From: Tricholomella constricta
Lineage: Eukaryota > Basidiomycota > Agaricomycetes > Agaricales > Lyophyllaceae
Assembly: GCA_013368375.1 (NCBI GenBank)
Contig: JAACJP010000067.1
Span: 1-64,000 of the forward strand
Length of the DNA: 64,000 nt
Direction of reading: 5' to 3'
In this document: positions 1 through 12,108 of the stretch, piece after piece
Layout: each line of letters begins with the position of its first letter
Numbering within the stretch: position 1 is the stretch's first letter
Notes under the pieces: model-generated
The model's input: only the letters and a program-made list of their open reading frames with translations
Database searches by the model: none
Told to the model about the DNA's origin: nothing
Made by a program: the position numbers and the translations under genes

Positions 1-973
1 AGTGGCGCTGGCGCGCCTACTCCAGCGACACCAGTACGAGAAAAAGTGAACCCTTCGACACGGGATTGAAGCCACGCCAAGGGGATGCCCAACTGCCTAG
101 CCGCCACTTCTAGGCCATGATCGAGCGAAAGCGAGCACAAGGAGTGCGCCGCACGACAATCAACACAAGGCAGGGTCCCGCGAAGACGGACCTCCTGAAA
201 TTGACAAGGCTGCTGACGCCCCCGACAACGATCGCACTAACGAAGAACCCAAAACGGAATCAGCTAAAGCGATCGACTCGATCACAGAAGGAGGGCGACA
301 CTTACCGGCGCATGCGCCTCACACCATGCCAAGGAGGGAGGAACCCGCACAGCGGTACGCAACACCTCCGCCAAAATCGCATCCGTCAACAACGACCCCC
401 AGGATAAGGAGGTGGCCGCCGGACGCGATACAGGATCACTAGCCAGTTCAAACTCGGCCTCAGGAGTGACGGAACGAGGACGCCGGATTTGTCGAGATCG
501 GTTAGGAAGACGGATGGTGAGACGAGGGACGGGGGGCGTAGAGGGAGCAGGGGAAGAGTCAGGGATCGTCGAAACGCCCCCATCGATAAGAGTGACGATC
601 TCAGGTAGAGAGGAAGTGGGAGAAGCAGGTTGGGGCACGCCCAAGAACGCGACGCGCGCTCGATCTTCAGCGGACAAGCGCGCCAATTCCTCATCGTGTA
701 AAATTCGGGCAGCGGAGGCAGAGGACGCGGAATCTTGGTGGGACCTCGACATGAAGAGAAGTGAGGATTGGAAGAGGAAAAAACAACTGGAATTTTCTCT
801 ATTCGGTCTCCGAGATCCTCAAAACACCCACAAGGACCCACAAACAATCTAGACCGCACGTGCCCCTCACGTGACCGCGCACACGCGAGAACAAAAACAC
901 AAAAAACTTTACTCTCCTTGCATTCGAAAAGCTGCCCCGCGTCTCAGTGGCTCGACGCTTGAGGAGGGGGTAA
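1..973 (+). mobile_element. 3' internal region of a Gypsy-type LTR retrotransposon, cut by the window edge
   Basis: The stretch ends in a purine tract (about 961-970), a TAA and then TGTCACG, the layout expected where an internal region meets its 3' LTR. No protease, RT or integrase motif is visible, so only a 3' non-pol part is present and the rest should lie before position 1. The plus strand has only short frames. The minus strand has two overlapping open frames (282-752 and 386-859), proline/serine/arginine rich and without a known domain. Some basidiomycete Gypsy elements are known to carry an extra antisense frame near the 3' LTR, which could explain this. Assignment rests on the LTR, not on protein homology. 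Confidence 0.5.
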
Positions 974-1319
974 TGTCACGACCGTCCCTAATCGACCACC
1001 CCTAAAACTCCCACCTTCTACGCTTTCCCACGCACGTCCGCGGTACATATATGACACCACTTTCTTCTTTGACACCTTACCTCGATATTGCTTATTGTTA
1101 CGACTAGTCTCTGTTCTCGGTTTCTTTTCCACTCTCAATCTATTCTGTTTCTTTCACTCGTATCTCTTGAGCTTCACACGTTCTCGTAAACGCTCTCGTG
1201 AACGCCTTCGTCGACGCTCACGACCTCCGGATATCCTATTCGAAGGCCGTCTTCCTCAACGAACGTCAGGCCTGTCCGCTTCGGTGGTTCCAGAACACTT
1301 CTGTAACCGGCGTGCTACA
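974..1319 (+). repeat. 3' LTR (346 bp) of the left-edge Gypsy-type element
   Basis: It starts TGTCACG after a purine tract and ends CGTGCTACA, giving the TG...CA ends and a short imperfect inverted terminal repeat. A TATA-like stretch (ACATATATGA) sits near 1045. Directly after 1319 the sequence becomes the minus-strand coding frame of a NACHT protein, so the LTR edge is also the break point of that gene. The partner LTR is outside the window, so target duplication and exact ends cannot be confirmed here. Confidence 0.7.
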
Positions 1320-3681
1320 CAGAGTCCTAACAATAACTTGCATAGATAGTGGTTTTTTACAGCACACAATTGCTCCAACCACATAATGCCAATTTGATTT
1401 ATCAATAGCTTCAGCATTCTTTGGAAGACTGTTTTCCAAGACATAAGTATATAGCTTTTTCAATGATTCACCAGGGCCTGCTGCAACATGCCCCTCAAAA
1501 AGAAGTCTTTCAAGTTTAGTGCATGGATCACCAGTCTCAATATAGGAGCATGCAACATTTGCCCAGACAAACAGTTTGTCAGCATAAATTGCAAGCTGAG
1601 AAACATCTTGAACATCAGGCCAGTCATTCAGACTATCATCTCCCTGCTGAATCATCTTAAACCTGCAGTTGATATACATAGAAATATCATTTTGAGTTTC
1701 ATCAACTGAGGTGAGATCTATATTTTGCAGTAATTTAAATTGAGGTAGTCGATGAGTAATAATCCCTTCCTTCCTTGAGGTTACAAAGACTTTTACAAAT
1801 GATGGAAGGGCTGCAAATTCTGTAACAAGAGCATCTACCAGTTTTTCACGACCTGGCTTGCCATTCTTGCCAGAATCAGCTGCACACTCATCCAGAGCAT
1901 CAATTACAATGACAACACGAGGAAGTGCCACACTATTTAGTAGAGGCTGCACCACAAGCTCTCTGGCCTGCTGCAGGAGCATGTAAATGTTCAATGGCTT
2001 ATCTCTTATAGCAGAAAGTACATTCTGACGCACATCTTCATGGAAGAATGCAATCTGGTAAGCAATGCTACCAAGTAGATGGCTAGGAGTATCATCCACT
2101 GCAATATCTCTGCGAAAGCTAACAAAGGCATAAAGGATATTTTTTGACTTCAGCAATTCAGCAACACTGCCTGCAACACTGGACTTGCCAGTTCCAGCAG
2201 CTCCAGAAAGCCAGAACATAGCAGGACTAGAATCAGACTGAGCCCAGCTCAGAATCTCAGACAAGAGCTTTGCACGAGTACCAGAAAGACATGTGGAACT
2301 CCAGTGTATGTGCAAGTCAGGAGCAAGCAGGCCCTTCAGCTGGCAATCTTCACTTTCTCTTACAAGTATGTCAATCTGATTAGAAATCATGTCAACTTGT
2401 TTTCCAGTCGCTTGAGTGATCTTCCACTGTTGTACGTTGATGCGTTGATCAAACTGAACCTTAAGCTGTTTGAAGGTGTCAGTAAATCTCTGGATGATAT
2501 CGTCATCCTCTGCTGCAAAGATGGCATTGACCACGGTCTCTGTATATGAGGTGAGATTTCGCGCGATCAACATGATGAAATAGTGAAAATGGCGCACCAG
2601 CCATACTTCGTCCCCAGTACTCTGTAAGATAGATGATGCATTCACGAAGCTGCTCCATCATGGCTTGGACAGTGCCAGTGAGGGATTGAACATTGCGGAG
2701 TGAGTTAGTGTCCTTCATGAAGTCCAACGTCTCCAGGACACAGGCCCAGAGACCTTGGATGCGAGCATTGCGTTCATAATGCGCATTCAAAACCTGAAAT
2801 ACCTGAGAACGACGATTATCGGATATGTGGTTGACTTACGGATAACCCAGACGTCAGCAGGTCCCAAACTGTCTTGGCATATGGATGAACCTGTAGATGT
2901 GGCATTCAAGTTGGAATGATTATCATATAGCATGCTTTAAACCACTGACCTCTGCTATAGCTTTGCCTAAAGTCACGAATTGATCGAGTTTCTCAACAAT
3001 GACAGAGAACTTCTGGTTATACGGCGGGCGAGGCTCCACAGCGCTCGCCTCAGACAAGATGTCCTCGAGATCCCGTGGAGCGAGACCAGAAGTCGTCGAT
3101 TGAGGTGCAAGGGGAGCGCGAGTGTCCTTTGATGTAACAGCTAAGAATGACAGGACAATAGTTGGGTCCCCGCGGGGAAGGATAGATGATACCCGTAGCT
3201 TGAGGGGCACAATGTCGTCTGAAAATTCAGTTCAGGCTCGAGCGAACATCTCCAAATTTAAACCACGTACCGGGTGCAACTGTTCCGGTCTGCAGATGCT
3301 CACTCTTCACGCTGGTAACCGCTTCCGCGATGACTATGGAATGTTTGCCGTGTAAGATCTGAATCGAAATTTTGGAGCCGGGATTCGCAGCACTGCGATA
3401 CGATGATTCAGTCTACCGAAGGAAGTGGGTCGCGAAACGTACACGAGGAATGGCTTGTTCCAAACCGGATTGTTACCCTTGACCCTCTGTGTAACACTTC
3501 TGCCGGATCCTATGGTGATAGCAACACAGCAGTCTGGTATATCGACCCATATTTTAGGGAGAGCCGTAGCCTTGAGCACTGGTCCACGCTGATCAGCACC
3601 GAGATCTGAATGCGATCTTGAGTGATCGATACCTGTGATTTGGATATTCTCTCTGCAAAATGTTTCTGTAAGTAATTGCAA
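1320..3681 (-). pseudogene. C2-NACHT NOD-like receptor, 3' end removed by LTR insertion
   Basis: Fungal NLR of the C2-NACHT type; such STAND ATPases are thought to act in non-self recognition. Reading 5' to 3' on the minus strand: a C2 domain (about 3590-3250) with ALPKIWVDIPD and NPVWNKPF, continued over an intron into KISIQILHGKHSIVIAE; a helical linker in short exons (3210-2930, 2880-2838, 2789-2500); then NACHT with Walker A GAAGTGKSS (near 2190) and Walker B VVIVIDALDEC (near 1890). Splice sites in the C2 and linker exons keep the frame. Near 2560-2600 the frame changes without a clear intron, so a small frameshift is likely. The frame enters the LTR at 1319 and stops 17 codons later, so the usual C-terminal repeats (WD40, ankyrin or TPR) are absent. 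The true start exon is uncertain. Confidence 0.78.
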
Positions 3682-4091
3682 ATGACCATACTAAAGAATT
3701 GGAGCGCACGGAGACGTGATTGAATTCATACTTGCTTGCAATTCTGCTTGTGTTCAACGTTCTAATAAAGAGCGAGAGCAAAACAACATGGACAAACATC
3801 GACCTCCTTTCATTTGCCCACGACTTTGACGACAGAATGCTCCTCTACCCAATCTTGCATCTCCTAAAACTCACGCGTTACAGACGTACACGATGAGATA
3901 TTGCAATCCTAATTGCTACAAACGTTAAGGACACGGAATTTGCTTAGTGAAGGTGTAAGTACATTGCTAGGGGGCAAACAATTACAAATGTATATCGAGG
4001 TGCACTGAACTTCAGCCTTCTATGATGATGTGCGTGGCATGGCACTTGGAAGATTACATGTGTATCGATAACAGCAAGGACAGCACTGAGA
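3682..4091. other. Intergenic, nothing recognised
   Basis: This stretch lies upstream of the NLR start and downstream of the Prm10-like pseudogene. I see no convincing frame, repeat or RNA gene. It probably holds the NLR promoter and possibly an unrecognised first NLR exon near 3700-3800. Confidence 0.4.
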
Positions 4092-5973
4092 TCAAAGACT
4101 GAAGATCCCGCCTGCGCGGCGCTTGCTCTGAACGGGATGCATCAAAACCAGGGAGATGCCCAAGCCGAATGAGTCCGATGGCGATAGAAATGAGTTTGAG
4201 CGCCGTCTCGAATCGAGAAAGATAGGACGAGGCGTCTTCTTGAGTATGGCTAGATAAGTAATTGAGGAACCCCCCGCTCCCGACTCCGGACGGCGGCTGG
4301 AACAGGATCCCTATGACCTAGACGGTTGAATCGGCATAAGTATTTCATGTGGGCGGAACGAGCGGGTGCACACGTACCATGACGACGAAGGCATTGCCGT
4401 TAAACCGTCTTGCGTATATGTTGGCGACGAGACCGAGTGCAAATGCCCTGCTGGAGATGTATCAGTGTGAGCAGATTCCGTCTAGGAAATAACTTACCCG
4501 ACCGCGGCACTGATATCGCTCTGTTCGACGAACTTCGTGCCCGTAAAGTAGTTTATTGCCCAGCCGATGCAAGAGATTCCAACGAGTAAAGGCTGCAATT
4601 AGCAAGATATTATCAGTGTATACATAGCGGGTGAAAGGCATCTTGGATTTGACGTACAAGCTCCGATTGATTCCTGCTTCTGCGAACTTAGAAATAAGGC
4701 AACGGGGGCGTCAAGAACGCTGAGAAAGAGGATATCAACAAACAATGATGCGACACAAATTTGAGACGAATACATACACCAATTTTTTGACCGTGTATCA
4801 CGGGCCATCCACAAGGTGGCCGGCCGCACAGATGACATTCGACGAGCCTGTGACCTGCGTCTCTGTGATCTCTTCAAACGCCTTCGCGGCCATGGCCAGC
4901 CCAGGTTCGAGGAAGAGCGCGTATGACGGCGTAGCTCAAGCGTACGGATCCAGTGACAATGTTACGCGACATGGTTTCACGGGCACCGTTATGAATGATG
5001 TAACTCTGTAAAACGTGAGGTACCAGCGATGTTGGCGAACAGACGGCGGAATGCAGCTGACGGGGAGGATAAGGAACGGAGCTTGATGCGACAGCAGAAT
5101 AGCAGAAGAGGCGGGTGGAGGTGAGTGCAGCGGCAAGGCAGCTAAATAGCGTTGTGACGGCCACTCTGATGATTCTATCGCGTTAACGCTTTTGACGCGA
5201 GCCGGAAGGGTCGAGAAACTCACTCTAAGACACACAAATAAAGCTCGTGTAGCTTGATGATCACGATGAGGAGAGCACCAAGAGGAAAGACAGTCAAGGA
5301 ACCGATGAAACTGCCAGCAAAGCTGACGGTACAGATGGTACTTGAACACAAACCACCAAGGACGATGAGTTTTCACCGGCTGTGCAATTACGGTCCAGCT
5401 CTGCTGACGCGTCGGACACGTATAGTTTGTCATGAATCATCTGTAGGACCGAAAGTGTTGAGAAAGCCTCTCAAAGGTAGAAATGTGCGGCTTACCTTAC
5501 TTCTGTAGGTCTATCGAACTTCTTCGCTTGATGGACTTGACATTGCTCGTGCTCGTTAAATTATCATTGAAGCCGACCAGGAGCACGTCAGGCAGGTATA
5601 TGCAGCTAAGCTCCAGCTCCAGCACCTTTGCAGTGGACTTGAGTAGATGGGAGGGCATCATTATTATACGCTGCGCCTTCTTCCGTTTCCACGTCTGCTC
5701 CTTTCGTCTTTCTTCTTCGCTGGCTCGCTTGAGGTCGATATAGCCGCTGTCACTGTCTGACGTTGGCGACACATTCCGTGCCGGCGTGCTCGCCCCGCTG
5801 CTTTGATTCAAGCTGCGAAGGGAAGGAAAAGATAAGTTCTTGATCATACCGTGCCAATTTTGTCTGAATGTCTGCGTTGGGAGCAAGGGCGGTGCTGATG
5901 TACCAAAGGGGGTGTTGCAAGAGGTAGGCCTCCCCTGAACGATCTTCGCAGAGACGAACATTTCGCCGTGCAT
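4092..5973 (-). pseudogene. Prm10-like ThrE/DUF1212 family membrane protein, frameshifted
   Basis: The family is a multi-pass membrane protein related to the ThrE threonine exporter. Recognisable blocks in order: MMPSHLLKSTAKVLELE with a following IYLPDVLLVGF (about 5690-5550); VIHDKLYVSDASAELD (about 5440-5390); GSFIGSLTVFPLGALL (about 5320-5270); FCYSAVASSS (near 5095); SRNIVTGSVRLSYAVI (about 4980-4930); GWAINYFTGTKF (about 4565-4530); NGNAFVVM then IGILFQPPSGVGSGG (about 4400-4250); and the family-like end KRRAGGIFSL. Introns keep good splice signals, but the frame breaks at least three times: after SAELD, after SYAVI, and after SIAIGLI near 4170. The ends of the family are present, so the locus was once complete. 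It is either a young pseudogene or a run of sequence errors. The N-terminus may extend to about 6259. Confidence 0.7.
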
Positions 5974-8095
5974 ATTTAAATTGGGGCGTCTGGTCGTTGA
6001 AGCGGAAGAAGTCTTTGGAGTCGGAAGACTCGCGGGCCGATGAATATAAAATTGATCGTATCGTTAGAGGGCTGCAGAAATGATTCGGGGGTTGTAGAAA
6101 CTCCCTTCTGCCCCGACGTGGACCTAAATATGAGAGATAAAAAAAGACGACGGAGGGAGGGATGTAAGGATGAGCACTTGCATCCTGCGTTGTTTGGGCG
6201 AGGGCCGCACGCCAGAAGATGGCACTAGCACCGGCGAGATATGTCGTCCAGCGAGGCATACTCTTCTGCAGTAGTAGTACAAAATCACACTATGCGCCAG
6301 ATGAGGCGGACTCGGACACAGAAACCGCGACACATCGACGTCGAAGTACCACAACAGCCAGCGTCCAAGTCAGGGCATGGCAAGCAGGTCAACATGATCT
6401 CATGCTTCGTGGGTCGCCACAGCCATCAGGCCCTCGAAACGTGGGACGAATACGCTTGCAAACGTAGGTGGCCAATGGTAGCACGCGAAGGCAGGTCGAC
6501 ATCAATCCATCATGGGCGTACATAGCTCTTTATGAACTGGTTCAGCTATTTTCTGATAAGTATCAACAATCAACGAGAAGAAGATGTGGGGATTCTCACC
6601 GCCGGAGAAGCACAGGGCTATATATGTATGTAGGACGAGGGGCGTCTCAGCCTCAAGTCCGTCGTGCATCAGACCCATTAGATCCACTGCGTGTGCTGCT
6701 GAAATACGCTAAACACGTTAATTGGATCGTTGTTGTAGAACCAGTGCCCAGAGTCCAAACATCGGACGTCTCTTGGCGCACAGATGTCGCAGTTGGACAC
6801 GAGCAACACATGACTTTTACATCGGTCCGCCACTGTACATGGAAAGGTTTCGTAAATGACGGACATCCATATGATGGAGCGTTGTGAACCTTGTCTTCGA
6901 ACTCATTGGCGTGTAACACTTCGAGTTTCCGTGTGACAGCTTCGAGTTCCACGAGGCTAAAGTTGGCCGACGACGACACCAGACATCGAGAACTGGGCAA
7001 TGATACTTACCCGGGGTGCACTGGCATGATCTGTGCATCGTCAAAATCAGGATCAAACACCAGTGTTTCCTGAGTACGGCAAGGCTGTTGGAATCATTCC
7101 ATCCGTGGGCCCCTCAGAATCACCTTCCAGCCCACTAGGCGCTGGCACACAGTTGCGGGCATATACGTAGTTAGAATCGAAGTCCAAGGGACGGAAGCAG
7201 CCCAAAAACCCAGCGGCGGCAGCGGTGATGTGGTAAGTACACTTCGCGGAATAGGGCGGAACAGGCAAAAGAAAGGTACATGGCTTTGCCGGCGCCGACA
7301 CTGCTGGGGAGAAAAGACCTGAAAAGGCTCGGACGTTCGACGTGCTCCCACGCGGGAAATTTTGTAGTCAGCGGACCTTGTTCGATGCAAGTATTAGCGT
7401 TCGTGTTCTCTGATCGAGTCATGTAAGTACAGCAAGTCGGCAACTGCCTGCATCAAAGAACACAACTCACAAAAAAGTCAGTGTCCCAGTGTTTCTGCGT
7501 CACAGCACAAGCGCCGAATTCAGACGAGGGTAAGTCGTAAACAATCAGTACATTGGGCGCGGTTTTATTTCGGCCGATGTCTGCCTACGCGTATTCATAG
7601 ATAGAATGATGGACTGAGCGCTCAAAGTCACTGCCACTGCAAGGAACCGATCCGTGTTCTCATCACGGATTTTTCATTGTCCAGTGCGCGGATAAACACT
7701 GCGGACACCTGGGCGATGTATGGATAGAGATCAGATATTGAATCATTCATCGCATCGTACAGACACTTACCGTCCACCTTGATGAACGCATGATGGAATC
7801 GAAAGACCTGCGCTGAGAGTTGCGCCATCTCCGGTGGCGATAGACGCACACGGAATCGGAGTACGGGCACGCCGCAACGAACAGAAAAAGAAAGGAACGA
7901 AAGAAAGACAGGAACCGAGACATACCGGGTGTTTGCATGGATGATTACGACGGGTTACGAGCTCCAGGATGCAGGGATAGTAGCAGCAGGAGGTGGGAAC
8001 ACACGACTCTATAAAACCCACCATCGTAGACACATGAAGTTCGATTCCCAGTCCGACCCTCTGCCACCCTCTCCCTCCTCCCGCCCGTCCTCGCA
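5974..8095. other. No confidently recognised gene; possible diverged minus-strand gene
   Basis: Several short minus-strand frames carry plausible splice signals. One around 7870-7780 ends VFRFHHAFIKVDG before a GTAAGT donor, with a matching acceptor near 7710. Another near 7550-7470 reads VLIVYDLPSSEFGAC. A third near 6870-6680 is cysteine rich. They may be exons of one minus-strand gene between the Prm10-like locus and SRP9, but I could not join them into one family or find a start and stop. No repeat or RNA gene was seen. Confidence 0.3.
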
Positions 8096-8620
8096 TCACT
8101 TTTTCTTCTTTGGCTTTTTCTTCTTCACACCGCCTGTTGCTGCTGCGACGGACGGCAATGGCGTGACAGTGGATGTAGCCCCGGGTAACGGCGTCGCGCC
8201 ACGCGCCGGCTCCGCCGCCGCCGTAGTCGGCAAAGCAAGTGGGGGGGTCGGTGCCGGGGGGCTTGCGGGTCGTTTATTTTGCATTTTCTGCATGAGGGAG
8301 AGGTTCAGAGCTTCAAATCGGTTGAGGAAGATCGAGGAGTAGGTTTTGAACTTGATGCACTGAATAATGCGATTGCACGGTGTTTAGATTGGAGATGTTT
8401 GTTGAGGAAGGATTACACGCACTGTGGTGTTGTCCGTGATCTTCAAGACGAGTTTGCCCTCTGATGATTTCCATTTTACGCAATACCGCGCCTGGGCAAA
8501 AGCATAGAAAGTCAACATCCGGACGACGATTATAAGGTATGGGCGCACTGTGGTGGGTGACTTCGCGTACAGGGCCTCAGCTGCATCTTGATAGTCTTGC
8601 CAGGAATGTATATAGACCAT
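8096..8620 (-). CDS. SRP9: Signal recognition particle 9 kDa subunit (SRP9)
   Basis: SRP9 binds the Alu part of SRP RNA with SRP14 and helps pause translation during ER targeting. Three exons on the minus strand: 8620-8549, 8491-8423 and 8359-8096, joined by 57- and 63-nt introns with GT-AG ends and intact frame. The protein starts MVYIHSWQDYQDAAEALY, matching the SRP9 start with its conserved tryptophan and AE-LY helix. It continues RYCVKWKSSEGKLVLKITD, the family's central beta strands, then CIKFKTYSS. The remainder is a proline/alanine-rich tail ending in a lysine block, KKKKPKKKK, just before the stop. The tail is longer than in animal SRP9; fungal homologues often differ there. Confidence 0.87.
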
Positions 8621-8850
8621 CGCGCATCGAGGCCACGATGTCGATGTCGATGTGTGGGGCGGATCCAGTGGGTCACGATCAGTCACGGGTATCCAGCATT
8701 AGTTCCGCGTCACGCGCCAAACCCGATAACTCCGCACTGATTAGTATGTAAAAAATTGTATTGTGTGCTTGCCATTCACCCATTCTCCCCCGTCTCCGCT
8801 GCACCGTCTAGCCCCCTCCCCTCCTTCTTCTCCTCCTCCTCCTCGACGAC

Positions 8851-10483
8851 ATGGCCTCTGAGCAGAAGAAACCCGTCAAGCGTCAGTCGTTTCCCTTTCT
8901 GCAATCAGGTTGTACTTGAACTCGCGTGCGCGTCCCCACAGCCCTCCCGTTCGCGGCGAATTTCGCGGCTGGCGCTATCGCTGGTGTCTCCGAAATCCTG
9001 ACGTTCTACCCCCTCGGTGAGCTCTCCTCGACCCTCTGTATATTACCCGGCGCACTCAACATCTCAACACCGCTGCACAGATGTCGTGCGTGCCATCTTC
9101 TTCCCCGGAACGGATCACGTCATTGTGCTAATGCGAAGCACATAGGTGAAAACCCGGATGCAGCTGGAGACGGGCAAGTCCACGCTGGGACTCGTGGGCA
9201 CGCTCAGGTCGATTATCAAGGAAGAAGGGTGCGCCGCGTTCTTCTTGTGTATATCCACGCGAGCGCCGAATCATCTGACCACGTCCATGTCCACGACACA
9301 GAGCTGGCCGGCTATACAGAGGTGCGTCCCTTGCCTGTCCCAATTATCTACTCATTTACCTTATTGCCCCGGCAGGTCTCGTCCCCCCACTGCTGCTCGA
9401 GGCACCGAAGCGTGCCGTCAAATTGTACGCTCCCCTGGAACCTACGAAACACCGCAATACAACTGACTGTATCCCTATTCCGCTCCCAGCGCCGCGAATG
9501 ACTTCTGGGGCCAGACTTACATGGACGTGGCCGGGGCGAGCAAGATGACGCAAAACATCGCCGTGCTGACCGGCTGCAGTGCCGGCGCGACCGAGAGCTT
9601 CGTCGTCGTCCCCTTTGAGCTCGTGAAAATCAAGTATGTAGCCACCCACCCACCTGGTCCGCATGGGGCCGTCTCGTAACATGATCCCGCGTTGCAGATT
9701 GCAAGACAAGACGAGCACGTTCAAGGGCCCGATGGACGTTGTGAAGCAGGTCATCAGGAAGGAGGGTGTCCTGGGTCTGTATGCCGGCATGGAGTCGACG
9801 TTCTGGAGGTACGCTACTCCCGGCTGAAGCTCGCGCAGGCTCATTTATAGGTTCCCTAATGAAGACACGTATACTGGAATGGCGGGTACTTTGGGTGTAT
9901 CTTCCAGGTCAGAGCGCTGCTTCCGAAACCAGAAGTATGTATATTCCCCGCGTTTGTGCTGTGCGTGTTCCTGAGAGTGTTTTGTATCTGTGAAGACTCA
10001 GCAAGCGCTACTCCTCAACAACTTCATCTCCGGCGCCATTGGTGGCTTTGCTGGAACAGTCCTGAACACTCCGTGCGTCCCTCTTCTTTTAGTTTACAAC
10101 TAGCACCTCTCACATCCCTCCGCCTACTCTATAGATTTGACGTAAGTGCCGCCTGAACCAGCTTTGTGACGACGGGTACTGATGACAATGTACAGGTGGT
10201 CAAGTCGCGCATACAGGGAACCACAAGGATACCCGGCGTCGTGCCGAAATACAACTGGACATACCCGGCGCTCGTGACGATCTTCCGCGAGGAGGGCGCC
10301 GCCGCGCTGTACAAGGGCTTCGTACCCAAGGTCCTCCGGCTTGCGCCCGGAGGTGGTGTCCTACTGCTCGTTGTCGAGTTCACGCTGGGCGTGTTCAGGA
10401 AGGGTATGTATTGTTGATGTTTCCTTTGGGCAATGTACTGACGTGATCGCGATGCTTCAGCTCTGGGCCCGCCGTACATATGA
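8851..10483 (+). CDS. ODC1: Mitochondrial 2-oxodicarboxylate carrier (Odc1/Odc2 type)
   Basis: Inner-membrane SLC25 carrier expected to exchange 2-oxoadipate and 2-oxoglutarate, linking lysine metabolism in cytosol and mitochondria. I read 13 exons: 8851-8881, 8942-9016, 9081-9085, 9146-9228, 9302-9321, 9376-9424, 9490-9633, 9698-9808, 9865-9934, 9996-10072, 10135-10141, 10196-10403 and 10461-10483. The spliced protein begins with a KPLPF block like yeast Odc proteins. It has all three carrier repeats: PLDVVKTRMQ, PFELVKIKLQD and PFDVVKSRIQ, and ends LAPGGGVLLLVVEF then ALGPPYI. Other family marks are LLLEAPKRAVKF, NGGYFG and KYNWTYPAL. The exons of 5, 7 and 20 nt are needed to keep both the frame and the signature motifs. 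The upstream SRP9 gene is divergent, about 230 bp away. Confidence 0.93.
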
Positions 10484-10700
10484 TTATGATGATACGTATA
10501 CGGCACAAAATATACTCGAGTACTTAGAATGAACTGATGTGTAGACCGTTTTCTTGCTTTCTTGGTTGTAGACGTGAACGATTAATAATTACTTTAGGGT
10601 CACCATGTAGCTAGCTGCGCCCCCAAAAAGAGATTATGACATTTACGAGGCATGAGCTGAAGTTGCCAATCGCACCTCTTTACCTACTTGTTGTACTTTT

Positions 10701-11826
10701 TCATCTTGTCGATACCATGGAGCTTTCGAATGACATCGACCTCGCCTGCTCGATCCCCGCTAAGCCCTGCCCGTCGGTGGGCAGCCCCGCATCCTTCCAC
10801 GCCTGAAAACCGCCTATAATATCCGTCGCATTCAGCAGACCCAGCTGCTGCAGCGCATACGCCGCCAAACTACCAAGTCCAGTTAGTCAATCAATCATCA
10901 ACCATCGCCTCGCGCAGAAACGCACACGCACCTCGACGTATACCCCTCCTGACAAAACACAATCACCCTCAAATCATACCGGTCCGCAATCGGCAGGCGC
11001 GCCTCGCTCCGCGGGTCGAACCTCCACTCCAGCACGTTCCTCTCAATCACCAACGACCCAAGTATCCCGCCCATCCGCTCGCGCTGCGCCTCAGGCCGTA
11101 TGTCCACCAGGAACGTCGGCGCCCCGACCTCCGGCTCCCGCAGCTCGTCATACGCCTGCTCCGGCGTGATGCGCTGGAGCTTCGCGCGGGTGTCGGCCAG
11201 GATCTGGGCGATGCTCCTGGAGCCCGGCGGGGGGAGGAGGGGGTCGATGGGCGCGAGCGTGGCTTTATGGAGGGCGTCGCGGAGGGCGTCGTCGTCATAT
11301 GAGGAGCTGCCGAGTCCTTGGACGAGGGCGGCCCAGCGGTGGGGGTTGGAGGCGTCGTCGCTGCGGAGGATGCGGCCGAGGAATTTGGAGCTGGTGAGGA
11401 GGATGGCGCGGTGGAGGAAGGAGGGGGAGGAGCTGCAGATGACGAGAGGGGTTGCGCCGGCGGAGGGGAGGGTGGTGGCGAGCGCGAAGAGGTAGTCGCC
11501 GAGCGCGAGTTGGTGTGCGATGACGTCGGCGACTTTGTGTAGGAAGGAATCGTCTTCGGATTGGGAGAGTGAGAGGGAGATGCCGACACGGACGCCTGGG
11601 GAATTGGTTAGAGAGTCTGGCGCTGGGGCCATCAGTTGGGCTCACCGTCGAGGATCTGGGACTTGGTGATTGCGCGTACAGCGACTTCGTGGGCGACCTG
11701 GAGACGGACGTCGTCGAGTGTCCGCAGCGGTGGCTGTGTTCTGAGCACCACGTCTCCGTTTCCTGATGCCTCGGACGCGGTGGACTGTGTTGCAAAAGAT
11801 TCAGCGATCATGGTTGGCGACGGCAC
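10701..11826 (-). CDS. Protein with C-terminal rhodanese domain
   Basis: Three exons on the minus strand (start 11826; first intron about 11600-11647; second about 10865-10930). The C-terminal third is a rhodanese fold: FLVDIRPEAQRE, then RNVLEWRFDP, then the active-site loop VIVFCQEGYTSS with its cysteine, LAAYALQQLGL and IIGGFQAWKDAGLPT. Rhodanese domains transfer sulfur or act as regulatory modules; the substrate here is unknown. The N-terminal ~170 residues (from MPSPTMIAES through VRVGISLSLSQSEDD and LVICSSSPSFLHRAILL) match no family I can name. It shares a 282-bp divergent promoter region with the Fmp46-like gene, so co-regulation is possible. Confidence 0.83.
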
Positions 11827-12108
11827 ATCTGACTCTGGGGAGTGAGGAAGATGTAATCAAAAGAGATGATTTCGCCATCACATCCCGGCACGCTGCGGCA
11901 CTCGCCATAATCGCGTCTTGAGCTCGAAATTCAACAGTGGGTCTTCTCAATACCGGAACTGCTAAACGTTGGAATACGTGACGTTGGCTCATCGCTGTGG
12001 TAGTTCGGACATTGGGATTGTTGTTAGACTACAAGTAAGTAAACGTAAAAATATGAAGTCATCAATGTGTCCAGACTCCGACACTGCTCAGCTCAACGTC
12101 CAACCACG
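11827..12108. promoter_or_regulatory. Divergent promoter region between rhodanese gene and Fmp46-like gene
   Basis: The 282 bp separates two start codons facing away from each other, so it must hold both promoters. No obvious TATA box is seen; both genes look mitochondrial or redox related. Confidence 0.5.
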
